Of a stretch of DNA of 64,000 nucleotides, positions 1 through 13,310 are shown piece after piece. The notes under the pieces were generated by a model. It searched no databases and was not told the DNA's origin. It was given only the letters and a program-made list of their open reading frames with translations. This stretch comes from Antedon bifida. Lineage: Eukaryota > Echinodermata > Crinoidea > Comatulida > Antedonidae. The position numbers were made by a program, and so were the translations under genes. Position 1 is the stretch's first letter, and the number at the start of each line of letters is the position of its first letter. The stretch lies in assembly GCA_963402885.1 (NCBI GenBank), contig OY727096.1, forward strand, positions 21,185,820 to 21,249,819, given 5' to 3'.

Positions 1-212
1 GTGAAAAATATCACATCTTGCTAACAAATTTACTGACAACAACATTACTTACAAGAAAAATCAAATTTATTAAAGTAAAATATAATTTTTCTAGGCTGTA
101 ATGGGCTAGGCCACAAAGGCTTTCTTTTTTACTTTCTCAGGGTTGCTTTAAGGCATATCAAGAGGGTAAAAGTGGTCTAGCATTTTGTCTGAAATAAAAA
201 AGATATTAATAC

Positions 213-3200
213 CTTGTCATGTTCTTCACACCATCCTCCTTCCGTTGTTGCATGTACAAAGCATGGTTTGTATCTGTCAGGTTACCCGTACTTAATGAAT
301 GTACAAGCATGTCACCATTTGGTTCACTGTCACTTTCAGTACTGCCACTACTTCCACGCCTTTTGGTTCCCACTGGGGTTATTTTGGGACGGAACCGTCC
401 AAACAATCTGTAAAATATAATGTTACATGTGTATCACAAACCTCTGCTCGCCACGCAAACTTTTAAACAATATATTTAATTCTTAAAGTGGATTCTCACA
501 ATAATGGATAATGAAAGCTGAAAACTCCCCCAAAACAAGGCTTTTCATCAGGTGTAAATGGTTCAAAATTATTTTTACCATAATCAAAACCACATTCAGC
601 CCAACAGTGTATTGGAAGAGGTGAATGTATCAATTTTATGTCTATGTCTAACAATAAGTATGTGACATTTAAAAATTGAAAAAATAGCGAAAATTACTTT
701 TTTTTCCCACTGCATTGTGAAGACATAGCAAGCAAGTTTTTGTATGCTTCTGACTTCAAAAATCGTGGGTAGCTATCTTTCTTCATTAGGATGAATATAT
801 GCTTCTGTGCAGCTTCAAAGGAGAATCTGTTTGGCTTCTTCAGTGACTGATTTGTTAGTTGAACTGTTTGCCTGTCAACATTGATTTCACAAGGAGCACA
901 TGGAGCCAGAAATTCTCTGTAAAGAAAAGAAAATTTGGGCGTTTAAAAAAAATTGTTTTATTTCATACGCATCCAACGGCGGATGGATAAACTATTTTAT
1001 AATTTATCGTGCTTATAAAGTCTCATTTGAGGCTTAGGGAGTGGAGTTGAGAGAGTTGTGAGTTACAACCCTGGCACTAGGTCAGGGTTGAACCCTGGAT
1101 CTTGGGATTGGAAGGCAAGAATGTTAACCACCAAGCTACAACTCCACTGGTATTAAATAACGCATACAATATACACAAGAACCTTCAGGAACACTTTCTC
1201 ATAAACAAATGTAGGGTAACACTACGACCCACCTCAATTCTGGGAACGCCCCTACTAAGGGGACATTTTCCTGAATGTGACCCCTATTAAGGGGACATTT
1301 CCCTTAATGTGACCCCTACTCTAGGGGTATCGACAGGTATCTATACAAGTATCTTTTTTATTTGTGAAAAAGATAACGGCTTACTCATATATTTCCTTCA
1401 CTTTCTCTGCAACCATTGATTGTGGTGCATATTTTAACTCCTCAAAAGCATTCCAAAATCGAATGTTCTCTTGACTGAACTCTTTCTTCAGAAAAAGTTC
1501 AAAATGATGTCGACCAGTCGCATCTTGTAGTAGATCACAAAGACTGATTGACCACCTCAACACTCGTCGTTCCGTAGGGATATCAACTCTGTCATTAAAA
1601 AGAAACATATATATATTATATATATATATAAATTTATTAATTCTTTCATTTGACTGGATTAAAGGGTTATCTACCATTTCAGGCATCATTCCTACTAAAC
1701 ACCACATGCACCACCCGCTATTATTGTGTTGTGTGTGTAGGACCATTTAGGCTAAGCAAGGCAAGTATTAACCAGATTATAAACAAAGTATAAAATCATA
1801 TTTATAGAATTTACAGTAATTTCTTCTAAAATTACAATAATAAGCTTTGTCTACACTATCAAACTAGTTTGACAAAAAGTGTGATGTGCCCAAATATGGT
1901 AGTAATATTACATCATCATGTCCATATATGGGCACATCACATTTTTTTGTTGTCACATAAAGTTTGATAGTGTAGACAAAGTTTTATACATTATACTTTG
2001 CAAAATTTCAAGTAAGACATTGTCTAATCCAGATAATGCAGATAATACATTCATCTATAATTGCAATATATTTTTTATATTATTTTTTCTAGTATTTTTA
2101 CTTACAATACATTATTTAATATTCACATAGCGGAATCATCGCTAATCCAGATAATGTAGATAATACATTCATCTATAATTGCAATATATTTTTTATATTA
2201 TTTTTTCTAGTATTTTTACTTACAATACATTATTTAATATTCACATAGCGGAATCATCGCTAATCCAGATAATGTAGATAATACATTCATCTATAATTGC
2301 AATATATTTTTTATATCATTTTTTCTAGTATTTTTACTTACAATACATTGTTTAATATCCACATTGTGGGATCATCACTAATCCAGGGATTAGATGGCTG
2401 AGCTCCTGATATTAAAGGATCATGATCCATGTACTGTGTACACCATTTGACAGAACTACAAGAAAAAAAGATTATTTCTTCATCATTGGCACAAAGGAGT
2501 ATTGACATATAGATAATTACTTTGCTTTAAACTAGCAATTTATGTACCCTTCCTAAGACATGTTAATTCATTAATATAAATAAATTATTAATAAAAAATT
2601 GTAATAATTCAATGTATATTCATTAATTTGTGGGATGTCTATAGAGTATCACGGTGTGACGTCACAACGATAGAGGGCGTTGCACGGTTGCTAGCCAACC
2701 AAAAAATGCGTTCAACGCTACTATGTTGATAAACAGTATAGATCTGTATTTCTATCAAATTATGTATCTTAGCTTGATTTTTTTAAACTTAAACTGTAGT
2801 TGAAGAATAAATTGATTATTAAAAACAAATATTTAGTGATCTTTTGAAATTTTAGTTTATTTTTATTGAAAATTATTAAGTTTTAAAATGACTACTTCAA
2901 TAAGCCTATTTCAAACCATTGGTGACCTTGGAGTCACTCAGGCAGGTTGAACGCATTTTTGGTTGCGCTAGCAACCACGCAGCGCCACCTACCGTCGTGA
3001 CGTCAGCACCGGGATACTCTATAATAAATCAAAAACAAAATTGGTTGGTATGTTGTTGTTCACAAAGTTAATTTTGTGAAGCTTTATAGTATGAAAGTAA
3101 CAAACAATGAAAGTCTCTGTCTACACAATCAAACTTTATGTGACAACAAAATGTGATGATGATGATGTCATATCACTACCATATGTGGGCATATCACTAC

Positions 3201-6200
3201 CATATATTAATGCACTTCACACTTTTTTTGGTCAAACTAGTTTGACAGAGACAGAGCTTTAATTTCCTTGTTGTTTCTGTAAAATGTAATATTTGTCGGT
3301 TTATACAGGATCTGCTGATAAAAAAAACACCTGCTAGTTTGAGCATACGTTTTGTTCATTCAAAACAAAACTTTACTGTTATTTTGCGGTGATCATTAAG
3401 GAAAAGGATTGGGCATAACCTGATGTAAAGGCTGCTCTAAACAAATTATTGTTTACCTTCCAATGATTATTAAGGAAATGGGTTGGGCATATAACCTGCT
3501 GATGCTATTCTACAACATCATATACTTTCACTGATCATTCAAAAAATATATTTTAAATACAGTAGTACTATTATTTCTTTCCAAACTCAAAATAGCTAGT
3601 AAAAATAACATATATGATTTCCAATTAAAGATTACAAAGATATGCAAAAAATAAATATTCATTTAGTAGTTCATCAACATTCTTGAAATATGTCATATGA
3701 ATGCAAGCTTAGTAAAAATAAAGTTTACATTGAGTCTGGATCAAAGAATGAAGTTTTTAGTAACCATATAATTGTTGCCTGCTTTTACCTTGGTATTGCC
3801 TTAGACAGTTTGATCTTCGACCTTGATAGTAACATATTTAAAAAACAAATCTAAAAAAGGAAAGATGATGAGTTATCATATTATTCAAATAATCATGATA
3901 TACAACTGTAATATCTACTGTAAAGAGTAAAATCAATTATTTTCAAACTATTGATTTTTATTTTATTTCATTTTATGTCCAACAGTGTAACATTAATAAA
4001 AGTCGATAAATACAAAACATATATATGTTATTTGAATATAAAATGATAGAATTATATAAAACGCCGAGAAAATGCAGAACTAAATATAATAACCTTAAAC
4101 ATAAGAAATAATAATAATGGAAATTTGTAAAGCGCAAGTATCCGTCTAAGAAAGACGCTCACTGCGCTACTGACATTATTATCCCAGTCATTTTGGATCA
4201 AACACGTATGGAAACATACTCCCATATTGCAGTTAGTAATCAGCGCAAAGTTGTGTCTTAATCTAACCGGGTACCCATTTATACACTTGGGTGGAGAGAG
4301 GCAAACGTAAGTAAAGTATCTTGCCTACGGATACAAGCAATGAGGCGAGAGTTGGATTCGAACCTCGGTCTCACGATCAGTAGTCCAATGTCCAACACAC
4401 TGCGCCACACGCCCTCATAGTGGTTTTTCAAATTTCAGTCATCTAAATTGTGGTCTTTTATTATCAAAACATCAGTAACACTGTACTTATAGTATTACTG
4501 TATGAAGTAAATGAGGGACATATCCAGGATTTTTAAATAGAGGAGCACTAACATATAATACTAAAAATCTGTCAAAAATAGATAATCAAATAGTAGTTCA
4601 TAATTTCATTTTAGCTAGATCTGCCCCTGTAAATAATTTGCATTGAATGTGATTTGTAAAGAATCTATACATACAGCTTGATAGTATCAAGTATACAGTA
4701 CATAGCATTATCAGTAAGACAAATGACTATCTATATTAGCATCACAAGAATTTATTTGCTATTAAAATTACATTTTCTTATCAGTTTGCTTATTAGGACG
4801 AGCATGGTTATAACACCAATTACAACTCAATACAAATTTACGTCGTCAAGGCAACGCATCCACAAAATGTAATCAAGGTAGGAGTGGCTCTGTCATGGAT
4901 CATTCAAAGATGTAATTATCACCATGACAACAACAAATATGAATAAGCATGAGCAATGAAGCGTAAAATGGTGTCTGGTATGAGAAAATCACCGTTAAAT
5001 GCACTATGCTACTATGTTCATAATTACAATAAATAAAAACAATTATTTCATTACTGAGAAAATAATTGATCAATAAAAGCATTTTTGTGCAATGTCAGCG
5101 TGCCATTATTATTGTTCAATCAAAATGATTATCTGCGACCTCTTTGAAACGACAATCAACCACGCAATCACATGATAAAAACTATAAATTAAATAATACT
5201 ACAAATATAGGCGTTGCTTACATAAGCTTTGGAGCAGTTGACACTAAAGTCTTTGAATTTACTGTAGAAGCTTTCTTTTGGAAAACCTCTACAGTATTCA
5301 GACATGCTAGTCCGTTAAAAGAGAAAGCGCATCTTATAGGGACATCAGAGCACTATGCTGTGAAACAGACGAAGGGGCAGCATATATATTACATAACAAA
5401 TATAGATAGTGCATTCATAGGCCATGTTTATGCAGCCAAAAATTAATCGATAAAAATTAACTAACAAACGGCTTGTCAAAAAACAGTGTTGAATTAACCG
5501 ATAATTATCGCAAATCGAAAATCAGATAATTATCAAATAAAAGCGATAATTTTTAACCTTTGATTGGTTAAAAAATTAACCAATAATTTTTTATTTAGCT
5601 GCGGAAACACGGCCATAGACCTCGGTGAATATGCTGCTTTACCTGCTTTTTATATCTCTCAACCGTGTTCTTGCGTGGACATGCTATTCTTAGTGTGTAG
5701 GCTCCCCTGATTCCATTTTCTAAACAGTTTATTTGCCCTGGCTAAAGATTACAAAAAGCAAAACAATATTATTGTGATAATCTTAGGCAAACAGAGGAAT
5801 CTATAGACTGTATAATACAAGACAATAACATTGAAAATAATGACTGGACTTACAGGGGGCCGATGAACTCTCCAAAATGCACGTTCTTGACTGTCCAAAA
5901 TTAATCGGTCAGTTTTTTTCCTTTGTTTTGCAATCCTAAAAAAATTTAATAAAACAGATAAACTAATTTTTTTCTTCACATAAATGAAAAGAATGCATCA
6001 TTGATTATTTTCCTTGGAAGTTGATATAATTCTATTTTAATCATCTGTAAAATAGCACCAGTGTTGAATAATGAATCGTCCAAAATATAACATAAATGGC
6101 AACTGTGTCTATCATTAAGTTATGTACTCACTAAGACCACTAGAGATCTAAATGATCTTTTGCACAAAAACAGGTTTATCGGCGTACCTTATTTGTTCTT

Positions 6201-9200
6201 GGGCTTGAAGTAATACAAACTCCCATTTATGACTTAGCATTTGTTTCAGCTTTGTAAGAGCACTCTATGTAAAAGTAAAAATGTTTTCAAATTTTAGCAT
6301 ACCTGTACATCATCAAACACTGTAAGAATGCCACTGAAGCCTGTCCTATGAGTCTTTGTAAAGATACATAGCCAGATATATTATTATTAATAATCTAGAC
6401 CTATGTTATTGTGGCATCTTTAGGGCAGTGTTAATATTAAGGTGTACATATACTAGGTGAATGTTATAATGAATACACTTACAACTTCGTATTCTTCAAG
6501 GCTGTGTTTTTGTTTATTGCTCAAATTTCTTTTTGCAAGATAGACAGCTATAAATAAACAATAATAACATCGTTAACCTGTTACCTTAATATTTTAAAAG
6601 ACTATGATGATCCTATTGTGTTTTTAACCACACAATATTACCACCAGTGTTTTTCTGCTATTTAATAAAGAGCGTTTATATGCTTAGTTGTTTTTATAGA
6701 ACTGTCAATTATCACTACAGATTTTTTAAGGTGTTGTTATAGGCGAACAATTTCAAATCAACATTTGTTTATTCAAATTGCTGCCAACTGTACATCATCC
6801 TCATTATTTAATATCTGATCAACAGTACAAACATGCTAGAATAAACCAGCACAAAAGTCCCAAGGTTGAAGATTATTAAAATCAAATTTATTTGTTACGT
6901 TAATAACTACAAAGGTGTGTTATTGTTGGTCTGGTAAGCTTACTTTAATCAGAATGTTTAACACTGCCGAAGTAAAATGTTTTAGGGTTGTCTTGGCAAT
7001 GTTATAAATAAACTATAGTATGATGAGTCTATTGCTTTGTAATCTACAGTATGAATTATGTAATATGTATAATAATAATGTCAAACATTGAGATGACAGT
7101 TTTAGCTAAGCTTGTTCTGAGTAAGGTCAAGAAACAACAACAGTTTTTCTTTGTTTTATTGTATAGTGTTACAAACAAATAAATCATGTGTGCAAGTGCA
7201 GATGTGTTTTATGCTCTACAGCAGTTTGCTATATTTGTAGTCTTTGATGTTCTATAGTGTAATTAATCCTATTGGCAAAGTTTCTTCTTTGTCAAAGTAC
7301 AGTAACAATAATTCTTCATTGTAATATTATATTACCAGCAATAAATCAAACCACTACATATAATATTATTATCCCATGTTGTTTTTAGGATTGGACACAC
7401 AGATAAGTGTTTATACTGGTACACAGATTAGGTTTTGAAAATTCATAATTTCTTGTTTTATTCAAATGTTGATTTTGGTCACCAGTTCCAGTTTTTATTC
7501 TGAAATAAAGTTTATAAACTACTATCAATGCTTTTTTCTACAATTAATAAAATTAATAATCTTACCATAATCTGTGCTGTCAGGGTTTCTGTTTTGCGAA
7601 GGCCAAAAATATGGACTTTGAAATCGGTAGAGCGTTCCATCATCTCGAACAACGAGCGTTTTCATTTCTTGAACAGGAAATATGTAACCATACTGACATA
7701 AAAGATTGGCAAGATGGAGAGATTCTGTACAATCCTGTGTTCCTAATCTTTCCATTAACCATTCAATAAAATCATAACCTTAAAACAAAAACATGACTTT
7801 TACATACTATGACATTGATGCCTCCTCTCATGTTATTGATTTTTCCTTTTTATCTCTCATCTGAAATTCCACTCAATTATCACCAAATCCATTTCCTCAT
7901 CAGCATGAACCCTTTATTTCTAAATTCTCAATCACATCAATATTAGGTTTACACAAACCAAGGGGGTGTTGGTAGTCTATGCTTACCTGGATAAACCAAC
8001 ATGGCCCTTTTTCTGTAAGAGGGAAGAACACCTCTCCAAGACATTGGAATAGTCCTATAAGCCACACATTTATGTGGGTACAAGCCCATGCTTAACTTAT
8101 ATTACTTTGTCAGTTATTACTATCATTCCCATCAGCAATGCTTACCTGGATAAACCAATATAGGCCTTTTTCCCATAGAAGAGGGGAGAACATCCAAGGT
8201 AACTTAAAAAGTAAGACAACTTTGAACACCCCTCCAAGACATTGGAATCATCTTGTAACCACACATTCATGTGGGTACAAGCCCATGCATACCTTACAAT
8301 ACTCTGTTTGTTATTATCAGTTATACTATCATTCCCAACAGCAATACACCTATTCCAAAAAAAAACAATTCTCTCCCCTTCTCCCCCTTGTCTCAATAAA
8401 CCTTCTGTACTGTATACAGTACCTGTGAAAGCACTGGGGACAACTGAGAGGAAAGTCTTCTGGCTTCCAACTGGAACTCCATTTTCAACATTCTGCATAT
8501 CGGTTATTAAGTTTTCCATCTAAAAAGAAAACAAAAAAGTGATACATAAAATACATTTTTGTTACTATAGCTTTCAGTAAATTTGACAATGAAATGATGT
8601 AAACTTTGTGTTTACAATACACTGATCTCTTACTGTATGACTAAAATTGAGAGAAAATTGAACATTGAGGAAAGATAGTATCAGTACTGTTGCATTACAG
8701 TAACTGATATTGGAATGACAACTTGTCGTTTCATATTTTATGTTTAAATTTAATATTAATTACAGTAGCACAATACACAGGTTTATTTCAGAGTTGTGAG
8801 GCAAAAATGATATCAAGGACAGAGTAGAAATAATTACAAATTTACAATCAATGCAATGTACTTAATTTGACTAATTATGTTGCCTAATTCTTACTTTTTA
8901 ATGACAATGATTAATCATACAGTGCCATGAAGATAATAGGTTCTTCATCAACATACCAATCTAATATTGTTATTGTGTTCCGATTGCCAGATAAAATCTA
9001 AAATGATAATAATAGCCCCAGAACTATACTATTTGCAACAACCCAGGGTCTCTTCCCTGGACAACCCAAGGAACTAGTTAGGTCATGAATTCCTCTATTC
9101 ATCTTTTTGCGTGGTCCAGAAAACAATACATAGGTCATAGGTTGTTACAATCTGAAAAGTGAAAGCTCTTTATTATAACAATCTATATTTATTATAATAC

Positions 9201-12200
9201 TGTAATACTAACTGTACAGTAACTCAAAATTGGTTAATCTCCTCTTTAAAACTCTCTGCACCACACTATAGTACTAGCCTATTCTTTTAATAATAGCTAA
9301 TATAGTATTTTATTATTTAAATCAATCATAATGGAAAAATAATCAATAAAAATGGTGAATATTAATGCATCACCCTAGATACACATAAATTTATTCATAT
9401 TGCTGTGCCGTTTTATTTTTATTTTTTTCTCATTATTATTAATATTAATAAAAGCAAACAATCTATTAATATACAGTTCGTACTCTAGCCTTCTTAATTT
9501 TTTATATATGTACTATACTGTAATTATACAGTGCAAGGATAGTCTATCTATTCATGTATTAAAACAAATTCTGAAGATGTGCAATCAAGAAAAGGTAAAG
9601 CAAGTAGTCTGAAATATGATACTATACAAACATTTAATATTCATGGTTTTAAATTAAGCTTGTCATGGAAACACGATTATTATTAAAGTACTGATGATGA
9701 TATATTGTCGACATGGAGTGGAATGCTAAAAATACTGCAGTATGCATGGATAGATAATTGTGCTGGGGCAGAGGTGAATCTTCTCTCTTCTCTATACCCA
9801 GGCTAAAACTTATTTTTGCTTTCCACTCAACGTAATTTTAACACATACCCAAGACCGAATGTACTGTTATTTTTTACCACCCACCCTTTTTTAAATTTAT
9901 CCCTAGACTTCTCTACATAATTTTTGTAAATTTAATTGTTAGTTAAATTTAATTAGGTGCAAGTAATTTTACCAGTGATATTATATTAAATTAATTTAAA
10001 ACTAACTTTAAATAGCATGCATTTTGTTGTCTATTCTCTGGCATTTCACTTATTGTGTATCTGTGTCGACATCAAACTGCGATGTCATCATTATAAAATT
10101 AATAGATACAACAGATAAATTAATAATATTTTAATAATGATAAAATTGAATTATAACGCAATTATCTATAAATAATATTAATATCAATCTGTATGTCTGT
10201 CAAACACAAACTCTAAAATGACAATTAAGAAAATGGCCACAATTATGAAATACAGGTTACGTAAACAACCTGCTGGAAGTCTGTAACCAACAATAATGAC
10301 CATTTAGGTTTTACACACCTCAGTGTATACTTACATCTGATTGGTTAATTTTGTATCATGTGCCATTCAATAGTTCTATCTACTGGGTGGTAAAAGGTCT
10401 ATGGTACTATTTTATACTAGACAACATATCTATTTAACTCATCTGCCTTGGTTAAATCTAGATCAATATTTTTACTCATTCATTATATTGCATACTATCA
10501 ATCGTCAGAGAAAAGTTTTCAATAATATACAAAAATTTAATAAAAATTTAATTTAATCCAGGTTTTAAGTGATATAAAATGCCTAATATTATACAAAGTA
10601 TATAAAATTAAAATAATAGTTAGGGAAAAAACACTCAAAAACCTGAATAAGTGTGTTGAACTTCTGTTCCAAAAAGCAATAAAAGTCTGTTAATTAAATT
10701 ATTATTCCTGGATACAAGATTTGAAATTTTAAAAATACAACATAGATTTGATCATTAGAACTTACTTTGTATGATAGATTTTTCAATAAAATTTTATGAG
10801 AACTGGTGACCTATTGTATTTAAACAAGCATTACTTAATTAGAAATACAATAATGATGGGGAAAGAAAAAACAACAACAGATGTGTACAGTATAAAGGAA
10901 ATGGACATTTTTCTCTGTACAACTTACTTTTACTCTTTATTATAAATTCAAAACTAATAATGCTTCATATTTGTAAGGGTCATCTTTGGCTATATCATAA
11001 AACACAAATTTATGTGCACATGCGCAGAAAACAATTATTATACTGTATCTTAAGAGCATATTTCATGTATTAATTTGGAGTACTCAACAATTTTGAATTC
11101 TCGCCTATTGATTGTATTTTTGTTCAGTACAGTAGGCCAGACTATATTTACACAAAATGTTTACTACTGATTGTTAAACAAAAATAATTGATATATAATA
11201 AATCATTATATCTGAAGAAAGAAAATGATTACAACTGTTAGTCAAAAATGTCGAGCGGCATTTTTTGTAAGAAATATTTCTTGTTTATGTCCTAACTACT
11301 GTATTGTAAGGGTTACCAACTGTGTACATTATGTATGACTGTAGATAAATCAGATTTCTACCATCTTAAAATTACCTTTCCTTTAATTAAAATAAAAACT
11401 GATGATATTCTAGTACAGGAAAGAAATAATTTTCAATAAGTAATTATATCTCTGTAAGTTACCATAAAATATATTGGATAGGGATAATCCAATTTCTACT
11501 ATCTTAAAATTTATTATTTTTCTTTAATTAAAAAAAAAACTGATGCTAGTCTACAGGTACTACATTTGCTGATTAATAATACTGAAAAGAAAGATGATAG
11601 TAAAATACTCTAACAAGAGTCGAGACATAGTGTCTAGATTCTGAACAAATATGGTAATACTAATAGATGACACCAATAATAATTAATAGCATAAATACTG
11701 GCAGTATTTGGTGGCTTAATTTACGGTATTCAATAAATAATAAAATAAAAAATATGACAATTAATGACTTAAAAATTTATCATAAGTGAAAATTTAGAAT
11801 ACAGAGCTTTAAAAAGGTGTATTTGACTGCAAAATGAGCCTGTAAATTTTATGAATTATGTTCTATATACAATAATAATTTTAAGTCCGTGTTTCCGCAG
11901 ACAAAAATTAACCATTAAGTAACCTATAAAGTTTTTTGCAGAAATAGGGTTTAACCGATTCAAAATGAACTGATAATTATCTAATTCAAATCAGATAATT
12001 ATCGGATAAATACGATAATTTTAAACCTTTGACAAATCGTTGCGTTGTGATTGGGCATTTGGTTATTCTGTAATGTCTTATCATGCTCACTTAATTTTTT
12101 TTATTTGACAATTGTTTAAAAAAATAACCGATAATTTTGTTATGATGGATGCGGAAACATGTTGGTGGAAGTGTAAAACATTTCCTGCCAATCTGACATA

Positions 12201-12584
12201 TTTGACAATGAAGCAGGCAAGATAAAATATAGAAAATAAAATAAACTGTGTAAATTAATAATTGAAATTAAAACAAAAAACATGAAAAGATAACAATTAA
12301 CATTAATGGTGTTACCAAGGCATCTATCAGTAAATCACAGCTAATTACTGTATGCTGTACAGTAAAAATTCAATAACAATCAATATTTATAATATCAATC
12401 TAGCCTTGAAACCACAGCTATCAAACACTTGTGGGGTTTATGATCTCTCAATCACTGACACCTCCTCTCCTCTGTGTGATGAGCTGCTTGCCTTTATTTA
12501 TCAATCATGATGGATGGAGCCGTTTATTTAGCTTACCTTCCCAAAAACCAAAGGTTTTGGCGTGTAGTCTTGTTCTAAATCCAT
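213..12584 (-). CDS. RGS11: R7-family RGS protein, RGS11/RGS9-like (3' end outside window)
   Basis: GTPase-activating protein for Gi/o-class G-alpha subunits; R7 members work as obligate dimers with Gbeta5. Twelve exons join in phase: 12537-12584, 8423-8519, 7566-7778, 6483-6547, 6188-6264, 5854-5935, 5643-5741, 3789-3850, 2342-2455, 1385-1588, 698-916, 213-407 (about 491 residues so far). Visible order: short N-terminus with PLVFGK before MENLITDMQNVENG; DEP domain with QYGYIFP and YRFQSPYFWPSQ (about 17-110); DHEX linker with YLAKRN and DSQERAFWRVHRPP; GGL region ending DHDPLISGAQPSNPWISDD; RGS domain from VDIPTERRVLRW through FLKKEFSQENIRFW to MKKDSYPRFLKSEAY (about 285-415). HDPLxSGxxPSNPWISD and MLMKKDSYPRFLKS-like strings favour RGS11 over RGS7. 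The first coding exon was found by its 16-codon match to the R7 N-terminus and its donor. Exon 213-407 ends at a weak donor (GTATTA), so either splicing continues leftwards or the protein stops two codons later. Clade assignment is inference from remembered family sequences. Confidence 0.88.
1032..1151 (-). repeat. tRNA-derived SINE copy
   Basis: Read on the minus strand it begins with a tRNA-like half: an A-box-like TAGCTTGGTGG and, about 38 bases on, a B-box-like GGTTCAACCCT, flanked by GTGGAGTTG and CAACTCCAC. The same family recurs at 51413-51637, where it has inserted inside another repeat. It is a pseudo-tRNA, not a tRNA gene, because the arms do not pair as a full cloverleaf. Confidence 0.6.
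1190..1330. repeat. Dispersed repeat with ACCCCTA/TAGGGG motifs
   Basis: Contains repeated blocks of the type CCCCTAnTAAGGGGACATTT. Similar sequence (TCCTCTTAATAGGGG) recurs at 29031-29140, and a weaker one at 30215-30260. It looks like a degraded non-autonomous DNA element family; no coding capacity is visible. Confidence 0.45.
1842..1985. repeat. TIR MITE, GTCTACACTATCAAACT family
   Basis: A 144-bp element with inverted ends of the form TTGTCTACACTATCAAACT. Inside, an inverted pair (GTGATGTGCCCAAATATGG and CCATATATGGGCACATCAC) surrounds a GACATCATCATGTCC-like centre. This copy is nearly complete and lies in an RGS intron. Other copies: 3111-3262, 29310-29383, 30851-30998, 30999-31112, 40857-41021, 42262-42349, 44512-44619, 46301-46443, 46559-46648, 48243-48354, 49980-50104, 51350-51731, 52290-52394, 63648-63696. 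Confidence 0.8.
2024..2377 (-). repeat. Three 118-bp tandem units carrying the 3' edge of RGS exon 9
   Basis: The word CTAATCC recurs at 2024, 2142, 2260 and 2378, giving a 118-bp period. The third unit holds the real 3' end of exon 2342-2455 and its GTAAGT donor. The other two are copies of the same exon edge, each with a donor-like GTAAGT; their exon part has drifted, with TGA where the true exon has TGG (Trp). Only the copy next to the intact exon can serve the gene. Confidence 0.8.
2640..3023. mobile_element. TIR MITE with about 80-bp inverted ends containing TGACGTCA
   Basis: The element starts TATAGAGTATCACGGTG and ends with the inverse CACCGGGATACTCTATA. The inverted arms run about 80 bases with few mismatches and include GGTTGCTAGC and AATGCGTTCAAC. 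Both arms contain the palindrome TGACGTCA. There is no open frame between them. It lies in an RGS intron. Confidence 0.75.
3111..3262. repeat. TIR MITE, GTCTACACTATCAAACT family
   Basis: Second copy of the family described at 1842-1985, in the opposite orientation, with ends CTCTGTCTACACAATCAAAC and GACAGAGACAGAGCTTTAA. Confidence 0.7.
4109..4416 (-). repeat. tRNA-derived SINE
   Basis: On the minus strand the 5' end is tRNA-like: GTGTGGCGCAGTGTGTTGG (A box) and GAGGTTCGAATCCAACTC (B box). A conserved body follows (TTGCCTCTCTCCACCCAAG, GGGTACCCGGTTAGATTAAG), ending near GCGCTTTACAAATTTCC and an ATTATTATT-type tail. This is a typical tRNA head plus body plus simple tail. It lies in an RGS intron. 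Confidence 0.7.
5420..5614. mobile_element. TIR MITE with GCGGAAACACGG ends
   Basis: Ends are GGCCATGTTTATGCAGCC and its near-inverse GCTGCGGAAACACGGCC. The interior is rich in AACCGATAATTATC and similar self-complementary words. A second copy lies at 11887-12161. Confidence 0.65.
7979..8345. repeat. Tandem duplication, unit about 159-200 bp, in an RGS intron
   Basis: ATGCTTACCTGGATAAACCA occurs at 7979 and again at 8138. Each is followed by similar text (CCTCCAAGACATTGGAAT, CACACATT-ATGTGGGTACAAG, TATCATTCCCA-CAGCAAT). The second copy carries extra sequence. No function is apparent. Confidence 0.65.
8520..12536 (-). other. Large first intron of the RGS gene
   Basis: About 4 kb between the 16-codon first exon and the DEP-encoding exon. 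Apart from the TIR element at 11887-12161 I see only AT-rich, low-complexity sequence with no convincing coding exon on either strand. A regulatory role is possible but nothing in the sequence shows one. Confidence 0.6.
11887..12161. mobile_element. TIR MITE with CCGTGTTTCCGCAG ends
   Basis: Second copy of the family at 5420-5614: begins CCGTGTTTCCGCAGACAAAA and ends ATGGATGCGGAAACATG. The AACCGATAATT motifs inside are shared. It lies in the large first RGS intron. Confidence 0.6.
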
Positions 12585-13310
12585 TATGTATTGAATATAA
12601 TCTCATAATGTGAAGCCAGTTACAACTCAAAAGCTTATGATAGGCACATAATTGAAATGATATTTTTATGACAGCACAAACAGACTCAGCCTTCCTAGGC
12701 CGATCACACACAGCACACTATCTTTGACACAAGACAGAAAGACTCATGTCAGTTCTGTTTATTGAGGGCGCCGTTCTCAGCCTGTATAATTAAAAAGAGG
12801 GTTGAAAAGTGGAAGATTCTGTGTGTGTGGAAGGAAGAATTTGACCGAATTATCTTTTCTTGTGTGTTTTTATTTAAAATGTTTATTAGTACAATAATAT
12901 TATATTGATAAATTAGTAATATAGAAGTATATAAGGTGCTTTGAAATATTAAATAACGGGAATAAAGACACAAAATAATTGTTAGGCCCGTGAAACCTGG
13001 TCTGATGGGGAGAGAAAGGGGGAAAACGTGGTTCTGGAAGGCACCCTCCATATGGCCCACTTGACTGATTGAATTGTTTGGCCTAATATATCATAATATT
13101 GGGTTGGGGTGGTAGATACAATAGCATGGTTAACCGGGTTTGGATTTTTCTATTTAGTATGGTTCGACCGTCTGTAAATTAGAAAAAAATATGCCTAGGC
13201 CTACTTCATCGTATATCAGTAACAAACAAATTGCGCATGCCATTTCTATCTAGGCCTAGACTAATCTATTTGTCTTTTCAGGTCTACTACCGATCTTGGT
13301 GATAGAAATT
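12585..13310. promoter_or_regulatory. Head-to-head intergenic region, RGS gene / vezatin
   Basis: About 0.7 kb separates the RGS start (minus) from the vezatin start (plus), so the two genes probably share a promoter region. A good acceptor (GTCTTTTCAG at 13272-13281) lies just ahead of the vezatin ATG, which suggests an upstream non-coding vezatin exon. No TATA box is obvious. Confidence 0.4.

Noticed and set aside
1032-1151. tRNA gene
   Set aside because: A and B boxes are present but the arms do not fold into a full cloverleaf and the sequence recurs as a dispersed repeat. The same applies to 4350-4416, 40230-40325, 50771-51347 and 51540-51637.
5144-5446. A 100-codon plus-strand frame
   Set aside because: It lies inside an RGS intron, runs into a MITE end, and has no recognisable domain or splice context.
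8138-8428. Overlapping frames on both strands
   Set aside because: They fall on a tandem duplication next to the RGS exon 8423-8519; only that exon (minus strand) is supported.
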